DNA of 64,000 nt from Acidisoma silvae (GCF_020618775.1 NZ_JAESVB010000015.1:39090-103089); one strand, 5' to 3'. Positions 15,536 through 24,788 are shown, counted from the stretch's first letter. Translations and numbers: made by a program. The notes: a model not told the origin generated them from the sequence alone.

Positions 15536-16351
15536 TCACGCGCGTGCGCGCCCACCGATTTCGGCAGTGACGACATCGCCGCATTGCCGAACCAATGCGC
15601 CCACCGACTGAACCCGTGCCTCGGTCATCCGAGCGGCGGGGCCAGCGATGGAAATCGCGGCATGGACGGCCCCGGCCTCGTCGAAAACGGGCGCCGCGAT
15701 GCAGCGCAGGCCGATGGCGAATTCCTCGTTATCCACCGATATGCCGCGGGCGCGGATGAGGCCGAGCTCCTGCGACAAGGCCGCCACATCCGTGATGGTA
15801 TGCTCGGTATAGCGCGGCAGGCCCCGCCGCCCGATGATCGAGGCGACCTCCCCTTCCGTCATATAAGCCAGCATCATCTTGCCGGCAGCAGAGCGATGCA
15901 GGCCCATACCGCCGCCTGGGCGGGAGATGGCACGCACCATCTGCTGGCTTTGGATCTGCGCCATACAGATGACCTCGTCCCCGTCCAGCGTGAAGAAATT
16001 CACCGTCTCCCCGCTCTCGGCCATCAGGCGGCGCATATGGGGCAGCGCCAGCGCCACGTTATCCCTTGAGCGGGCAAAGCTATTGCCGACGCTGAAGGCC
16101 TGCACGCCCACCAGCCAGGACATGGTCGCCTGCTCGAAGCGCACGAAGCGGCGGCGCTGGAGGGTAGTGAGGATGCGATGCGCGCTGGACGGCGGCAGCC
16201 TGACCCGGCGGGCGAGATCCGTCAGGGTCAGCCCGTCATCACAGCCGGCCAGTTCCTCCAGAATCGCCAGCGCGCGGGTAATGGATTGCACCCCGCCCTG
16301 ACCCGATGGCGCGCTTTTTGCTTCGTTTTCCGTGCTTTTGCTGCGTGCCAC
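15536..16351 (-). CDS. IclR-family transcriptional regulator (271 aa)
   Basis: An N-terminal winged HTH (SITRALAILEELAGCDDGLT, then LTDLARRVRLPPSSAHRILT) is followed by the IclR effector domain (about 95-265: MVRAISRPGGGMGLHRSAAG, with the common HRSAAGK motif, and GLRCIAAPVFDEAG). The start is the GTG at 16351 with GGAGAG upstream; the frame extends far beyond it but the extra part overlaps the divergent hydrolase gene and is spurious. It faces the AtzD/barbiturase-type operon across 120 nt containing a TGAAAT/ATTTCA palindrome, so it probably controls that operon, with a nitrogen heterocycle or its product as effector. Confidence 0.9.
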   Translation of the reverse strand: MARSKSTENEAKSAPSGQGGVQSITRALAILEELAGCDDGLTLTDLARRVRLPPSSAHRILTTLQRRRFVRFEQATMSWLVGVQAFSVGNSFARSRDNVALALPHMRRLMAESGETVNFFTLDGDEVICMAQIQSQQMVRAISRPGGGMGLHRSAAGKMMLAYMTEGEVASIIGRRGLPRYTEHTITDVAALSQELGLIRARGISVDNEEFAIGLRCIAAPVFDEAGAVHAAISIAGPAARMTEARVQSVGALVRQCGDVVTAEIGGRARA

Positions 16352-16396
16352 GCCGCGCTCTCCGCCAAGCCTCAGACGGCCCAGCATTCCACATCG

Positions 16397-16410
16397 TGAA
16401 ATTGATTTCA
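16397..16410. promoter_or_regulatory. Candidate IclR operator
   Basis: TGAAATTGATTTCA has perfect 6-bp arms around TG and resembles IclR-family sites. It lies between the divergent IclR gene (start 16351) and the hydrolase gene (start 16472). Confidence 0.45.
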
Positions 16411-16471
16411 AATTTGTTTGCGCGCCGCAGCAAGGGCGTCCAGTTTCGGGACCAGCACGGAGGAACGAGCC

Positions 16472-17566
16472 TTGCGCATTGGTGTTCACAAGCTGGCCAT
16501 GGCCAATCCCGGTGATACGGCGGGCCTGACCCGGCTGATCGAAAACGGCGCCGTGGTGCCGGGCGAGATTGTCGCCGTCATCGGCAAGACGGAGGGCAAT
16601 GGCGGCGCCAATGACTTTACGCGCGGCCTGGCCACCCTCTCCTTCTCGCTGCTGCTCGCCAAATATCTGGGCCTTGCGCCGGATGAGGTGACGCGAAAGA
16701 TCGCCTTCGTCTGGTCCGGCGGGACCGAGGGCGTGTTGAGCCCGCATGCCACCGTCTTCACACGCGGCGCGGATGACGCGGCGCCGGACGGACGCAGCAA
16801 GCGCCTGACGCTCGGCATTGCCGTAACGCGCGACCTGGCGCCCGAGGAAGTCGGCACCATGGCGGAAGTGCGGCTGGTGGCGGAAGCGGTGCTGAGCGCC
16901 CAGGCCGAGGCTGGCATCACCGACCCGCGCGACGTCCATTACGTGCAGGTGAAGGGTCCGCTGCTGACGCCCGCAGCCGTCGCCGATGCCGACAGCCGGG
17001 GTGCCAGGCTCGTGACACGCGACCCGAACGGATCGAAACCCTATGCGCGCGGTGCGACGGCGCTTGGCGTGGCGCTGGCGCTGGGCGAAGCCACCGAGAG
17101 CGCTCTGCATGACGGCATGATCGCCCAGGCGATGGATGTCTATTCCTCCGTCGCCAATACATCCGCCGGCGGTGAGCTGAAGAATTGCGAAATCCTGCTC
17201 TTTGGAAATTCCATCCAAGCCAGCGGCGATCTTCGCATCGGCCATGCCGTTCTGCAGGATGTGGTGGATGCCGGCGCCGTCACCCGCGCGGCGCAGAGCG
17301 CGCTGGGCGACACCGATGCCGCGCTGGATATAAGTCAACTGGTGGCGCTCTTCGCGAAAGCCGAAGCCCCACCGGGCGGCATGCTGCGCGGACGCCGCAC
17401 CACCATGCTGTCGGATGCCGATATTCATTACGAACGCCATGCCCGCGCCTCGCTCGGCGCCGTGCTGGCCTCCGTCACCGGTGACTCGGCCATCTTCATC
17501 TCCGGCGGCACGGAACATCAGTGCAAGCCGGGCGAAGCGCCGATCGCCGCCATTCTGCGCGTCTGA
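16472..17566 (+). CDS. Ring-opening amidohydrolase, cyanuric acid hydrolase/barbiturase family (364 aa)
   Basis: Starts at TTG 16472 after CGGAGGAAC, giving MRIGVHKLAMANPGD and 364 residues, the family's usual length. The three-fold domain plan is visible, each with a Lys and Ser: K39 (GKTEGNGGAND) with S82 (WSGGTEGVLSP); K161 (YVQVKGPLLT) with S225/S226 (YSSVANTSAGG); K296 (LFAKAE) with S344 (ISGGTEHQCKPGE). The family hydrolyses cyclic ureides such as cyanuric acid (AtzD/TrzD) or barbiturate. Sequence alone does not separate these. First gene of an operon with a BMP-type importer and an amidase, implying uptake and stepwise ring and chain hydrolysis. Confidence 0.88.
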   Translation: MRIGVHKLAMANPGDTAGLTRLIENGAVVPGEIVAVIGKTEGNGGANDFTRGLATLSFSLLLAKYLGLAPDEVTRKIAFVWSGGTEGVLSPHATVFTRGADDAAPDGRSKRLTLGIAVTRDLAPEEVGTMAEVRLVAEAVLSAQAEAGITDPRDVHYVQVKGPLLTPAAVADADSRGARLVTRDPNGSKPYARGATALGVALALGEATESALHDGMIAQAMDVYSSVANTSAGGELKNCEILLFGNSIQASGDLRIGHAVLQDVVDAGAVTRAAQSALGDTDAALDISQLVALFAKAEAPPGGMLRGRRTTMLSDADIHYERHARASLGAVLASVTGDSAIFISGGTEHQCKPGEAPIAAILRV

Positions 17567-17610
17567 TGGTCCATCACTCCAGCGTCACAGCCAGAACCCG
17601 GGAGCTTTTC

Positions 17611-18630
17611 ATGCCTAAGCTGAGCCTTGTTCATCGCGCGGGCGTCCTGATCGCCGGTGCCACCTTCGTTTTAGGCCTTGCCGGCGCGCATCCGGCGCTG
17701 GCCGATGACAAGGCCGCCATCCTGCTGCCCGGCAGCATCAATGACCAGAGCTGGAACGCGCTCGGCTATTCCATCGTAAAAAGCCTGGAGCCGCACGGCT
17801 TCAAGACGGCCTATTCCGAGAACGTCGCCGATGCCGACGAAGGCGACGCGCTGCGCGACTATGCCAGCCAAGGCTATAGCATCGTCCTCGGCCATTCCGG
17901 CCGTTTCGTCTCGGCCATGGAGGAAGTGGCCCCCGATTTTCCGAAAGTGCAGTTCATCGCCGTCAGCGGGAATGAAGGCCAGGCGCCGAATGTGATGTCG
18001 ATCGACTGGAACAATGCCCAGTTCGGTTGCCAGCTCGGCCTGCTTTCCGCCCGCATGAGCAAGACGCATAAGGTGGGCGGCGTCTACGGTTTGCAGGGCG
18101 TACCCAATATCACCGCCCAGGCCGGCGGTTTCCGCGTCTGCGCGACGCAGGCGGGTGCCAAGGTCACCATCATCTATATCAAGGATATGGAAGATTCGGC
18201 AGAGGCCAAGGAGGCAGCTTTGTCCTTGATCGATCAAGGGGCTGATGTCCTCACCGGCAAGCTCAATGCGGCGGAAGCCGGGCTGGTGGAAGCGGCGAAA
18301 GACAAGCATGTCTATGTCACCGGCCGAGGCTACGATCAGACCAAGATCGCGCCGGATCTGGTGCTCACCAATATTCTCGAAGACTGGCCGTCCATGATCG
18401 GCAATGTCGCCGACCAGGTGAAGGCCGGAAAGCTGTTCGGCAGCTTCGTGCAATACGGCTACAATACCGCCCCCGTCACCGGCGCATCCTTCGGCTATCA
18501 GCCGGGGCAGGCCTTCAACCCGGTGGTGCCTGCGTCAGTGGTCAAGGAGCTTGATACGATGGCGAGCGATTTCGGCTCCGGGAAGCGCAAGCTGGTGCCG
18601 ACCGAGCACGACGCCCGCCCGGGCAGCTGA
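17611..18630 (+). CDS. BMP-family ABC transporter substrate-binding protein (339 aa)
   Basis: A signal peptide (MPKLSLVHRAGVLIAGATFV, cleavage after ALA-D about residue 31) precedes a BMP/PnrA-type periplasmic binding protein (AAILLPGSINDQSWNALGYS, GHSGRFVSAMEEVAPDFPKV, GLLSARMSKTHKVGGVYGLQ). There is no lipobox Cys at the cleavage site, so it is probably free in the periplasm. BMP proteins bind nucleosides and related compounds. Here the likely ligand is the heterocycle hydrolysed by the preceding enzyme; that is inferred from operon position. Followed 23 nt later by its ATPase. Confidence 0.88.
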   Translation: MPKLSLVHRAGVLIAGATFVLGLAGAHPALADDKAAILLPGSINDQSWNALGYSIVKSLEPHGFKTAYSENVADADEGDALRDYASQGYSIVLGHSGRFVSAMEEVAPDFPKVQFIAVSGNEGQAPNVMSIDWNNAQFGCQLGLLSARMSKTHKVGGVYGLQGVPNITAQAGGFRVCATQAGAKVTIIYIKDMEDSAEAKEAALSLIDQGADVLTGKLNAAEAGLVEAAKDKHVYVTGRGYDQTKIAPDLVLTNILEDWPSMIGNVADQVKAGKLFGSFVQYGYNTAPVTGASFGYQPGQAFNPVVPASVVKELDTMASDFGSGKRKLVPTEHDARPGS

Positions 18631-18653
18631 TACAGGCCGAGCCGAGACCCGCC

Positions 18654-20141
18654 ATGGCGGCCCTTCTGGAGATGCGTGGCATCGTCAAATGCTTCGGCGC
18701 GGTGCGGGCCAATGACGGCATCGATCTTGACGCGCAGGCCGGGGAGATCGTCGGCCTGCTGGGCGAAAACGGATCGGGCAAAAGCACGCTCATGAAGCTG
18801 CTGTTCGGCATGATGCCGCCGGACGCCGGTGGCATCGTCTTTCGCGGCCGGGAATTGTCCGATCACAATCCACGCATGGCGGCGGAAGCCGGCATTGCCA
18901 TGATCCACCAGCATTTCACGCTGGTGGAGGCGATGACGGTGGCCGAAAACATCATGCTGGGCTGGCAGGACGCGGGATGGCGCCTCAAGCGCCGGGAGAT
19001 TGCCGATCGTATCCGCGAGACCAGCCGCAGGCTGGGCCTGGAACTCGATCCCTCCGCCCGTGTCGGTGATCTGTCACTCGGCCGCAGACAGCGCATTGAA
19101 ATTCTGAAAGCCGTGCTGCGCGATGCCGAGCTTCTGATCCTGGATGAGCCGACCTCCAACCTCGCTCCGCCGGAAGTCGCCGAGCTTCTGGCCATTCTTC
19201 GGCACCTGCGCGCGGAGGGCAAAGGCATCATCTTCATCACGCATAAGCTGCCCGAGGTTCTGGATGTGTGCGACCGTGTGGTGGTGCTGCGCGCCGGGCG
19301 TGTCGCGGGTTTCGCCCCGGTCGCGGGCGCGGATCGCGCGACGCTGGCCCGCATGATGGTAGGGCGCGATGTCCCTGCCCCGCAAAATCTCAGCGGAAGC
19401 GGGACCGGTGCCACGCGCCTGTCCGTATCCGGCCTGGGCGGCGCGGGCATCGGCCCGATGGACCTCACCCTCAGCGGCGGGGAAATCCTCGGCCTCGCGG
19501 GGGTGGACGGCAACGGCCAGTTGGAACTTGCCGAAACGCTGGCGGGTTTGCGCGCGGCCACGGGTGGCAGCGTGATGCTCGACGGACGGGACATCACCCA
19601 TGCCTCCGTCTCCGCGCGCATGACGGCCGGGCTGGCCTATATACCGGCCGACCGCAGCAGCACCGCCCTGGTGCGCGGCATGACGATTGCCGCAAATCTG
19701 ATGCTGCGTGACAGCGCCCGGCCGCCCTATGCACGGCGCGGGTGGCTTACGAAGCGCGCGACGCAGACACGCGCCGCCGCCCTCATGCAAGGTTTCGACA
19801 TCCGCGCGCCCTCCCCTGCTGTCCCGGCCGGGCGGCTTTCGGGCGGCAACCAGCAGAAGATCGTCATCGCGCGGGAATTGGACCGTAACCCCGGCCTGTT
19901 GATCGCGCATCAGCCCACCTGGGGGCTGGACCCCGGCGCCACGCATTTCGTGATGGAGCGGATGCTGGCGCTGCGCGCCGCCGGTGCCGCCGTGCTCTAT
20001 ATCTCCTCGGAGCTGGAGGAAGTGCTGGCCATCAGCGACCGTGTCGCCGTGCTGGCAGGCGGCGCCATCGCGGGCATCATGCCGCGCGGCGGCGTGGATA
20101 TGGCGCAGCTCGGCCTCTGGATGTCAGGCCGCGCGGCATGA
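18654..20141 (+). CDS. ABC transporter ATP-binding protein, two-NBD BMP type (495 aa)
   Basis: Two fused nucleotide-binding domains. The first has Walker A GENGSGKST (about 40), a signature-like LSLGRRQRIEIL, Walker B LLILDEPTSNL and an H-loop THK. The second has the degenerate Walker A typical of this class (GVDGNGQLEL), signature LSGGNQQKIVIA and Walker B-like LLIAHQPTWGLDP. This architecture powers BMP/nucleoside and sugar importers. The stop overlaps the first permease gene by ATGA. Confidence 0.92.
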   Translation: MAALLEMRGIVKCFGAVRANDGIDLDAQAGEIVGLLGENGSGKSTLMKLLFGMMPPDAGGIVFRGRELSDHNPRMAAEAGIAMIHQHFTLVEAMTVAENIMLGWQDAGWRLKRREIADRIRETSRRLGLELDPSARVGDLSLGRRQRIEILKAVLRDAELLILDEPTSNLAPPEVAELLAILRHLRAEGKGIIFITHKLPEVLDVCDRVVVLRAGRVAGFAPVAGADRATLARMMVGRDVPAPQNLSGSGTGATRLSVSGLGGAGIGPMDLTLSGGEILGLAGVDGNGQLELAETLAGLRAATGGSVMLDGRDITHASVSARMTAGLAYIPADRSSTALVRGMTIAANLMLRDSARPPYARRGWLTKRATQTRAAALMQGFDIRAPSPAVPAGRLSGGNQQKIVIARELDRNPGLLIAHQPTWGLDPGATHFVMERMLALRAAGAAVLYISSELEEVLAISDRVAVLAGGAIAGIMPRGGVDMAQLGLWMSGRAA

Positions 20142-21181
20142 GCGACGCCTTGTCCGCCACGCCAGCGACGCGGATCGCCCTGCGCCGGCAGGGTCTGCTG
20201 CCGCGCATCCTGGGCGCTGTCCTGCTGTCCTTCATCATCGCCGCCCTGCTCATCGCGCTGACTGGCCATAATCCGCTGACCGCTTTCGCGGCCATGCTGG
20301 GTGGCGTGTTTGGATCGCCCTACCAGATCGGTGAGGCGCTCAACCGCACGTCACCCTATCTGCTGGCGGGAAGCGGCGTGGCCCTGTGCTTCCGTGCCGG
20401 CGTCATCAATATCGGCGCGGATGGGCAGATCGCCATGGGCGGCATCGGCGCAGCCGGCGTGGTGCTGCTCTGGCCCGGCCAGCCGGGCCTGCTCAGCGCT
20501 GTCGCCGCCATCATCGGTGCGGCGCTGTGCGGTGCCGCCTGGGCGGGCATCGCGACCGCCATTCATCTCGGCCGCCGCGTGCATGAGGTTCTCGTCACGC
20601 TGCTGCTGAACTTCGTGGCGCTGTTGCTGGTGCAACTGGCGCTGGCCGGGCCGCTCGGCCAGCCCGGTGCCGGGTTCCTGCAATCCCGCCCGCTGCCGCG
20701 CGCCGACTGGCTGTGGCGCGCCCCGCATGTCTTCTTCCATGGCGGCATTATCCTGGGCGTGATCGCAGCGCTGGCACTCTCTGTCCTGCTGTGGAAGACG
20801 CCCTTCGGCTTCGCCATCCGCGTGACCGGACAATCCCGCCGCGCCGCCGCCTATGCCGGCTTTTCGGCTGCGGGCATCACCTGGGGCGTCATGCTCACGG
20901 CCGGGGGCCTTGCCGGTATCGCGGGCGGCACGGAGGTTCTGGGCCTGCATCACCGGCTGATCGAGGGTTTTTCGACCGGCTTCGGCTTCAAGGCCGTGAC
21001 CGTGGCGCTGCTGGGCGCACTGGAACCGGCGGCGGTGATCCCCGCCGCACTTTTCGTGGGTCTGCTGGAATCGGGCGCGCTGTCCATGCAGCGGCAGATC
21101 GGCGTGCCCTCGGCCCTTGTCGTCGTGATCGAGGGCATCACCATGCTGCTCATCCTGGCTGCCACGGTGCGCCGCGCATGA
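20138..21181 (+). CDS. ABC transporter permease, BMP type, subunit 1 (347 aa)
   Basis: Eight to nine membrane segments with the branched-permease features of nucleoside/BMP importers, e.g. GVALCFRAGVINIGADGQIA and the loop GQSRRAAAYAGFSA typical of such permeases. Starts at ATG 20138 inside the ATGA overlap with the ATPase gene and ends in another ATGA with the second permease. Forms the heterodimeric channel with that subunit. Confidence 0.9.
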   Translation: MSDALSATPATRIALRRQGLLPRILGAVLLSFIIAALLIALTGHNPLTAFAAMLGGVFGSPYQIGEALNRTSPYLLAGSGVALCFRAGVINIGADGQIAMGGIGAAGVVLLWPGQPGLLSAVAAIIGAALCGAAWAGIATAIHLGRRVHEVLVTLLLNFVALLLVQLALAGPLGQPGAGFLQSRPLPRADWLWRAPHVFFHGGIILGVIAALALSVLLWKTPFGFAIRVTGQSRRAAAYAGFSAAGITWGVMLTAGGLAGIAGGTEVLGLHHRLIEGFSTGFGFKAVTVALLGALEPAAVIPAALFVGLLESGALSMQRQIGVPSALVVVIEGITMLLILAATVRRA

Positions 21182-22071
21182 TCGACTTTCTGGCCGCCAG
21201 CATCCGCATCGCAACACCTCTGGTCTTCGCCGCCCTGGGCGGCATCCTGTCGGAACGCGCCGGCGTTTTCGCCGTGGGTCTGGAAGGCATGATGCTGATG
21301 GGCGCCTTCGGCGCCGTCATCGGCGCCTGGGCCAGCGCCAGCGACCTTCTGGGTCTTGCCATGGCCCTGGCCGGCGGGGCTGCCATGGGCCTGGCCGTCG
21401 CGATCGTGACCGTGCGCTACCGCGCCGACAATATGGTGACGGGCCTGACCGTCAATATTCTGGCGGCCGGCCTGACGACCTATCTGCTGCATGTGCTGGC
21501 CGGCAGCAGCGCCATTCAGGTGGACCCGCTCGGCCCCTGGCCCATTCCCGGCCTGAGCGCAATTCCTGTCCTCGGCCCGCTGTTATTCGCGCATCCACCG
21601 CTGACCTATCTTGCCCTGCTGGGCTGCGCTGGCCTGTCATTCCTGCTCTACCGCACGCAAACCGGGCTCAAACTGCGCGCGGCGGGGGAAAATCCCGAAG
21701 CCGTTTTCGTGGCAGGATCAAGCCCCATGCGCCTGCGCTTCACCGCCATCATCTGCGGCGGCGCTATTGCCGGCCTGGGCGGCGCCGTGCTGTCGCTACA
21801 GCAGGTCGGCACCTTCACGGACGGCATGACGGGCGGACGCGGCTACCTTGCACTCGCCTCCCTCATCGTCGGACGCTGGAACCCCTGGGGCGCGGCGGCC
21901 GCCTGCCTGGTCTTCGGCGCCGCCGAGGCTTTCGAACTGCGGCTGCAAACCTATGGCGTGCCGGTGAGTTCCTATGTGGTGCAGATGGTGCCCTATCTCA
22001 TCGCACTGGCCGTTCTGGCCGGGCTCGGCCGTTCCACGAAACTCCCCGCCGCCATCGGCAAACCTTTGTGA
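21178..22071 (+). CDS. ABC transporter permease, BMP type, subunit 2 (297 aa)
   Basis: The ATG at 21178 overlaps the previous TGA. The protein MIDFLAASIRIATPLVFAAL... has the FAVGLEGMMLMGAF and LRAAGENPEAVFVAGSS motifs of the shorter BMP-type permease, and about eight membrane segments. A much longer frame extends upstream but overlaps subunit 1 and is spurious. Its TGA overlaps the amidase start (GTGA). Confidence 0.9.
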   Translation: MIDFLAASIRIATPLVFAALGGILSERAGVFAVGLEGMMLMGAFGAVIGAWASASDLLGLAMALAGGAAMGLAVAIVTVRYRADNMVTGLTVNILAAGLTTYLLHVLAGSSAIQVDPLGPWPIPGLSAIPVLGPLLFAHPPLTYLALLGCAGLSFLLYRTQTGLKLRAAGENPEAVFVAGSSPMRLRFTAIICGGAIAGLGGAVLSLQQVGTFTDGMTGGRGYLALASLIVGRWNPWGAAAACLVFGAAEAFELRLQTYGVPVSSYVVQMVPYLIALAVLAGLGRSTKLPAAIGKPL

Positions 22072-23465
22072 GCGCGCCTGTCATGCCTGAGGATATCACT
22101 GGCCTCGCCGCCGCCCTGCGGGCCGGCGCGCTGACCGCCGAAGCGCTGCTGGATCGCGCGCTCGCCCGCATCGCGGCAGGTGACGGCGCGCTCAACAGTT
22201 TCGTGGCGCTGGATGACGCGGGCGCCCGCGCGGCGGCGCGGGACAGTGACCGGCGGCGCGCGGCGGGCGCGGCCCGCTCGGCGCTGGACGGCGTGCCGCT
22301 CTCCATCAAGGACAATCTCCTGGCAGCCGGCCTGCCCGCGACCTGGGGCAGCCGCGCGCTGGCCGGCTTCGTGCCGGCCGAGGATGAATTGCCGGTGGCG
22401 CGCCTGCGCGCGGCGGGCGCTGTCATTCTGGGCAAGACCAATGTCCCCGAGCTCACGGTGGAGGGCTATACCGCCAATGATCTGTTCGGCGTCACCGGCA
22501 ATCCCTGGAATCCGGCGCTCACGCCAGGCGGATCATCCGGCGGCGCGGCGGCGAGCGTCGCCGCCGGTTTCGTGCCTGGCGCCATCGGCACCGATGCCGG
22601 CGGCTCCATCCGCCGCCCCGCCAGCCATACCGGGCTGGTGGGATGGAAGCCCTCCACCGGGCGTATCGCGCGGTTCGGCGGTTTCCCGACCATTCTGAGC
22701 GATTTCGAGGTCATCGGCACGCTGACGCGCAGCCTGGCCGATGCGCGGCTGCTGGATGACGTGCTGCGCGGGCCGGATGCGCGCGACCGGCGCTCTCTCC
22801 TCGTGCCGGGGACCGGCTGGGCCGGCAAGCCGCGCGTGCTGTATGTGCCGCAATTCGGGTCATCGCCCGTCGACCCCGAGGTCGCCGCCGCCACGCGGGG
22901 TTTTGCCGAGGCCCTGACGGAGACCGGCGCGGATGTGACGGAGGGCGCGGTCTTTTTCGATCTCTCCGCCGCAGGACGCGTCTGGTCCGCCATCACGCGT
23001 GCGGGGGTCGCGCATATCATGACCTGGCAGCCGGGTTTCGAGGCAGTGGCGGGCGCCTCGGTGCGCGCCATGGCGGCGGAAGGACGCCTGGTCACCGGAA
23101 CGGATTATGTGGCCAGCCTGGAGACCGTCGCTGTGTTGCGCGCACAATTCGCTTCCCTGTTCGCGTCCTACGATCTTGTGCTGACGCCTGCGGCCGCCGC
23201 CTTGCCCTGGGACGCGGCGGCACCCTACCCCACGCGCATAGACGGGCAAGAAGCTGGGCCGCGCGACCATGCCATTTTCACGGGCTGGGTAAATATCGGC
23301 GGGCTACCGGCGGTCAGCCTTCCGGTCGCCCTGTCGCAAACCAACCTGCCCATCGGCGTGCAGCTGGTCGCGGGCTTCGGCCAGGATGAAGCCTTGCTCG
23401 ACTTCGCAGCCGAGGCCGCGCGGCTGATGCCAGCGCCGGCTCTGCCGCTGTCATCATCCCCCTGA
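22068..23465 (+). CDS. Amidase-signature-family amidohydrolase (465 aa)
   Basis: The amidase signature is complete: catalytic Lys K81 (SIKDNL), cis-Ser in TPGGSSGGAAA (S156/S157) and nucleophile S180 (GTDAGGSIRRPA). The length is standard. In cyanurate degradation an amidase-signature enzyme (AtzE) acts on the linear product of ring opening, and barbiturate degradation likewise needs a second amidohydrolase; by operon position this enzyme may fill such a step. No small AtzG-like partner gene is seen. Start: GTG 22068 in a GTGA overlap, or the ATG at 22083. Confidence 0.88.
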   Translation: MSAPVMPEDITGLAAALRAGALTAEALLDRALARIAAGDGALNSFVALDDAGARAAARDSDRRRAAGAARSALDGVPLSIKDNLLAAGLPATWGSRALAGFVPAEDELPVARLRAAGAVILGKTNVPELTVEGYTANDLFGVTGNPWNPALTPGGSSGGAAASVAAGFVPGAIGTDAGGSIRRPASHTGLVGWKPSTGRIARFGGFPTILSDFEVIGTLTRSLADARLLDDVLRGPDARDRRSLLVPGTGWAGKPRVLYVPQFGSSPVDPEVAAATRGFAEALTETGADVTEGAVFFDLSAAGRVWSAITRAGVAHIMTWQPGFEAVAGASVRAMAAEGRLVTGTDYVASLETVAVLRAQFASLFASYDLVLTPAAAALPWDAAAPYPTRIDGQEAGPRDHAIFTGWVNIGGLPAVSLPVALSQTNLPIGVQLVAGFGQDEALLDFAAEAARLMPAPALPLSSSP

Positions 23466-23484
23466 AACGGCGATGACGTGACGC

Positions 23485-24237
23485 CTATTTCGGCAGCGGA
23501 CGGCGCGCGCCATCCGATTCGTCGCTTTTGATAAGAGTGAGGTAGCGATCCATCGCCTTGCGGAACTTGGCTTGCCAGATGGCCTGCGCTTCTTCCAGAT
23601 TGCCGTCACGAATGGCCTCGAAGAGCTTGACCACGTATTTCTTCGCGTCGCCCTTGCGATCCGTATAGACCACGGCAAGAAGATTATTGAACCGCCGCAC
23701 ATCGCCCGTGAGTTCCGAGAAATAGCGCATGGTGCGTTGCAGCCCGGTGGCGTCGATAATCGTCTGCTGGAATTCCAGGTCGTTCTGGACCGTTTGTGAC
23801 TGGTCTTCCAGCGCCGCGAATTTCACCGCGCTGGCGGCAAGCTTTTCCAGCCGCTTGAGCATGCTGGCGGAGATTTTGCCCTTCTCGTGCAGAAGGTGAT
23901 CCAGCGCGATTTTACCCAGGGCCATGCGAAGATTGTACACGTCGATGACGCTGTCGGAATCCAGAGCGGTGACGGATGCACCTTTATTGCGCTGAATATC
24001 GACGAAACCTTCCCGCGCCAGGATACGGAGCGCTTCTCGCACCGGATGACGCGACACGTTCAGCATGTCTGTGAGCTGCTGCTCCACCAGCCGGTCACCC
24101 GGTTTGAAATGCCCGGCGATAATCGCATTGCGAATCTGCTCGGCCGCGAACTGCGTGGACTCCACCTGCGTCATGGGAGCCATTATCGCTTCGGTTTCAG
24201 CCGCACGCCGCATCAATAACCCCATTTGCGACCGCAA
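23485..24237 (-). CDS. GntR-family (FCD) transcriptional regulator (250 aa)
   Basis: A winged HTH (about 28-90: AEQIRNAIIAGHFKPGDRLV, VSRHPVREALRILAREGFVD) is followed by an FCD all-helical ligand domain (about 100-235) with metal-site-like D/H positions (ALDHLLHE, NDLEFQQTII). It lies at the 3' end of the minus-strand catabolic operon, 131 nt after RidA, and probably regulates it. A GGAAAT/ATTTCC inverted repeat lies just upstream, and GntR-like palindromes occur before the first gene of the operon. Confidence 0.88.
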   Translation of the reverse strand: MRSQMGLLMRRAAETEAIMAPMTQVESTQFAAEQIRNAIIAGHFKPGDRLVEQQLTDMLNVSRHPVREALRILAREGFVDIQRNKGASVTALDSDSVIDVYNLRMALGKIALDHLLHEKGKISASMLKRLEKLAASAVKFAALEDQSQTVQNDLEFQQTIIDATGLQRTMRYFSELTGDVRRFNNLLAVVYTDRKGDAKKYVVKLFEAIRDGNLEEAQAIWQAKFRKAMDRYLTLIKSDESDGARRPLPK

Positions 24238-24256
24238 TTAGCTTGCGCGGTCTTCC

Positions 24257-24282
24257 GGAAATGTAGACGATATACGATTTCC
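24257..24282. promoter_or_regulatory. Inverted repeat upstream of the GntR gene
   Basis: GGAAAT (24257-24262) and ATTTCC (24277-24282) flank TGTAGACGATATAC-like sequence about 20 nt upstream of the GntR start. It could serve autoregulation; binding is not shown. Confidence 0.3.
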
Positions 24283-24368
24283 AGAGGCTATTGAGAAGCC
24301 CTGCCCCCGGCCCGGGCCGGTTGCACGGGAGGGCGCGCCGGTATTCGGCGCACCCCAAGCCTGTCCGT

Positions 24369-24788
24369 TTAGAGCGAAATCGAGAGATTGTTCACGGGCA
24401 GGCTGCCCGCGCCGCGATAGGCGGTCAGTTCGATTTCAAACAAGTATTCCGGACCGCCGAGCGGGCCGCAGCTGACGCAGCTTGCCGGGTCAATGCCACG
24501 GAAGATTTCGCCCATATAGGCCATGACTTCCGGCACGTCTTCCTGACGCGTGATGAAGATGCGGCGGCGCACGACATCGGCCAGGCTGGCGCCGACGGCT
24601 TCCAGCGACGCCTGGACATTCTTCATGGCGTTCTTCGCCTGTTCGATCGTCGTCTCGGGCATGACGCGGGTCGTGAAATTCCGCCCCGAGGTCAGGGAAG
24701 TAAAAATCCAGTTATCCAGCGCGACGATGCGCGAATAGCCCTCGTGATGTTCGAGAATGCTACCCGACTTCAGTTTTGTAAGTTCCAT
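24369..24788 (-). CDS. RidA-family protein (139 aa)
   Basis: A complete RidA/YjgF fold (IVALDNWIFTSLTSG, TIEQAKNAMKNVQASLEAVG, VVRRRIFITRQED) that ends in YLFEIELTAYRGAGS. The conserved imine-handling Arg of RidA proper (Arg105, before the EVE motif) is not obvious here, where EYLFEIELTA occupies the region. Family members deaminate reactive enamines/imines (RidA, RutC) or act as hydrolases in catabolic operons. It sits between the SDR and GntR genes, so it probably acts on an intermediate of the same pathway. Confidence 0.8.
   Translation of the reverse strand: MELTKLKSGSILEHHEGYSRIVALDNWIFTSLTSGRNFTTRVMPETTIEQAKNAMKNVQASLEAVGASLADVVRRRIFITRQEDVPEVMAYMGEIFRGIDPASCVSCGPLGGPEYLFEIELTAYRGAGSLPVNNLSISL

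Noticed and set aside
15536..17518. A 660-codon minus-strand frame covering the IclR gene and the hydrolase gene
   Set aside because: Only the part from 16351 down has IclR similarity; the rest is antisense to the well-supported hydrolase. It is a high-GC artefact.
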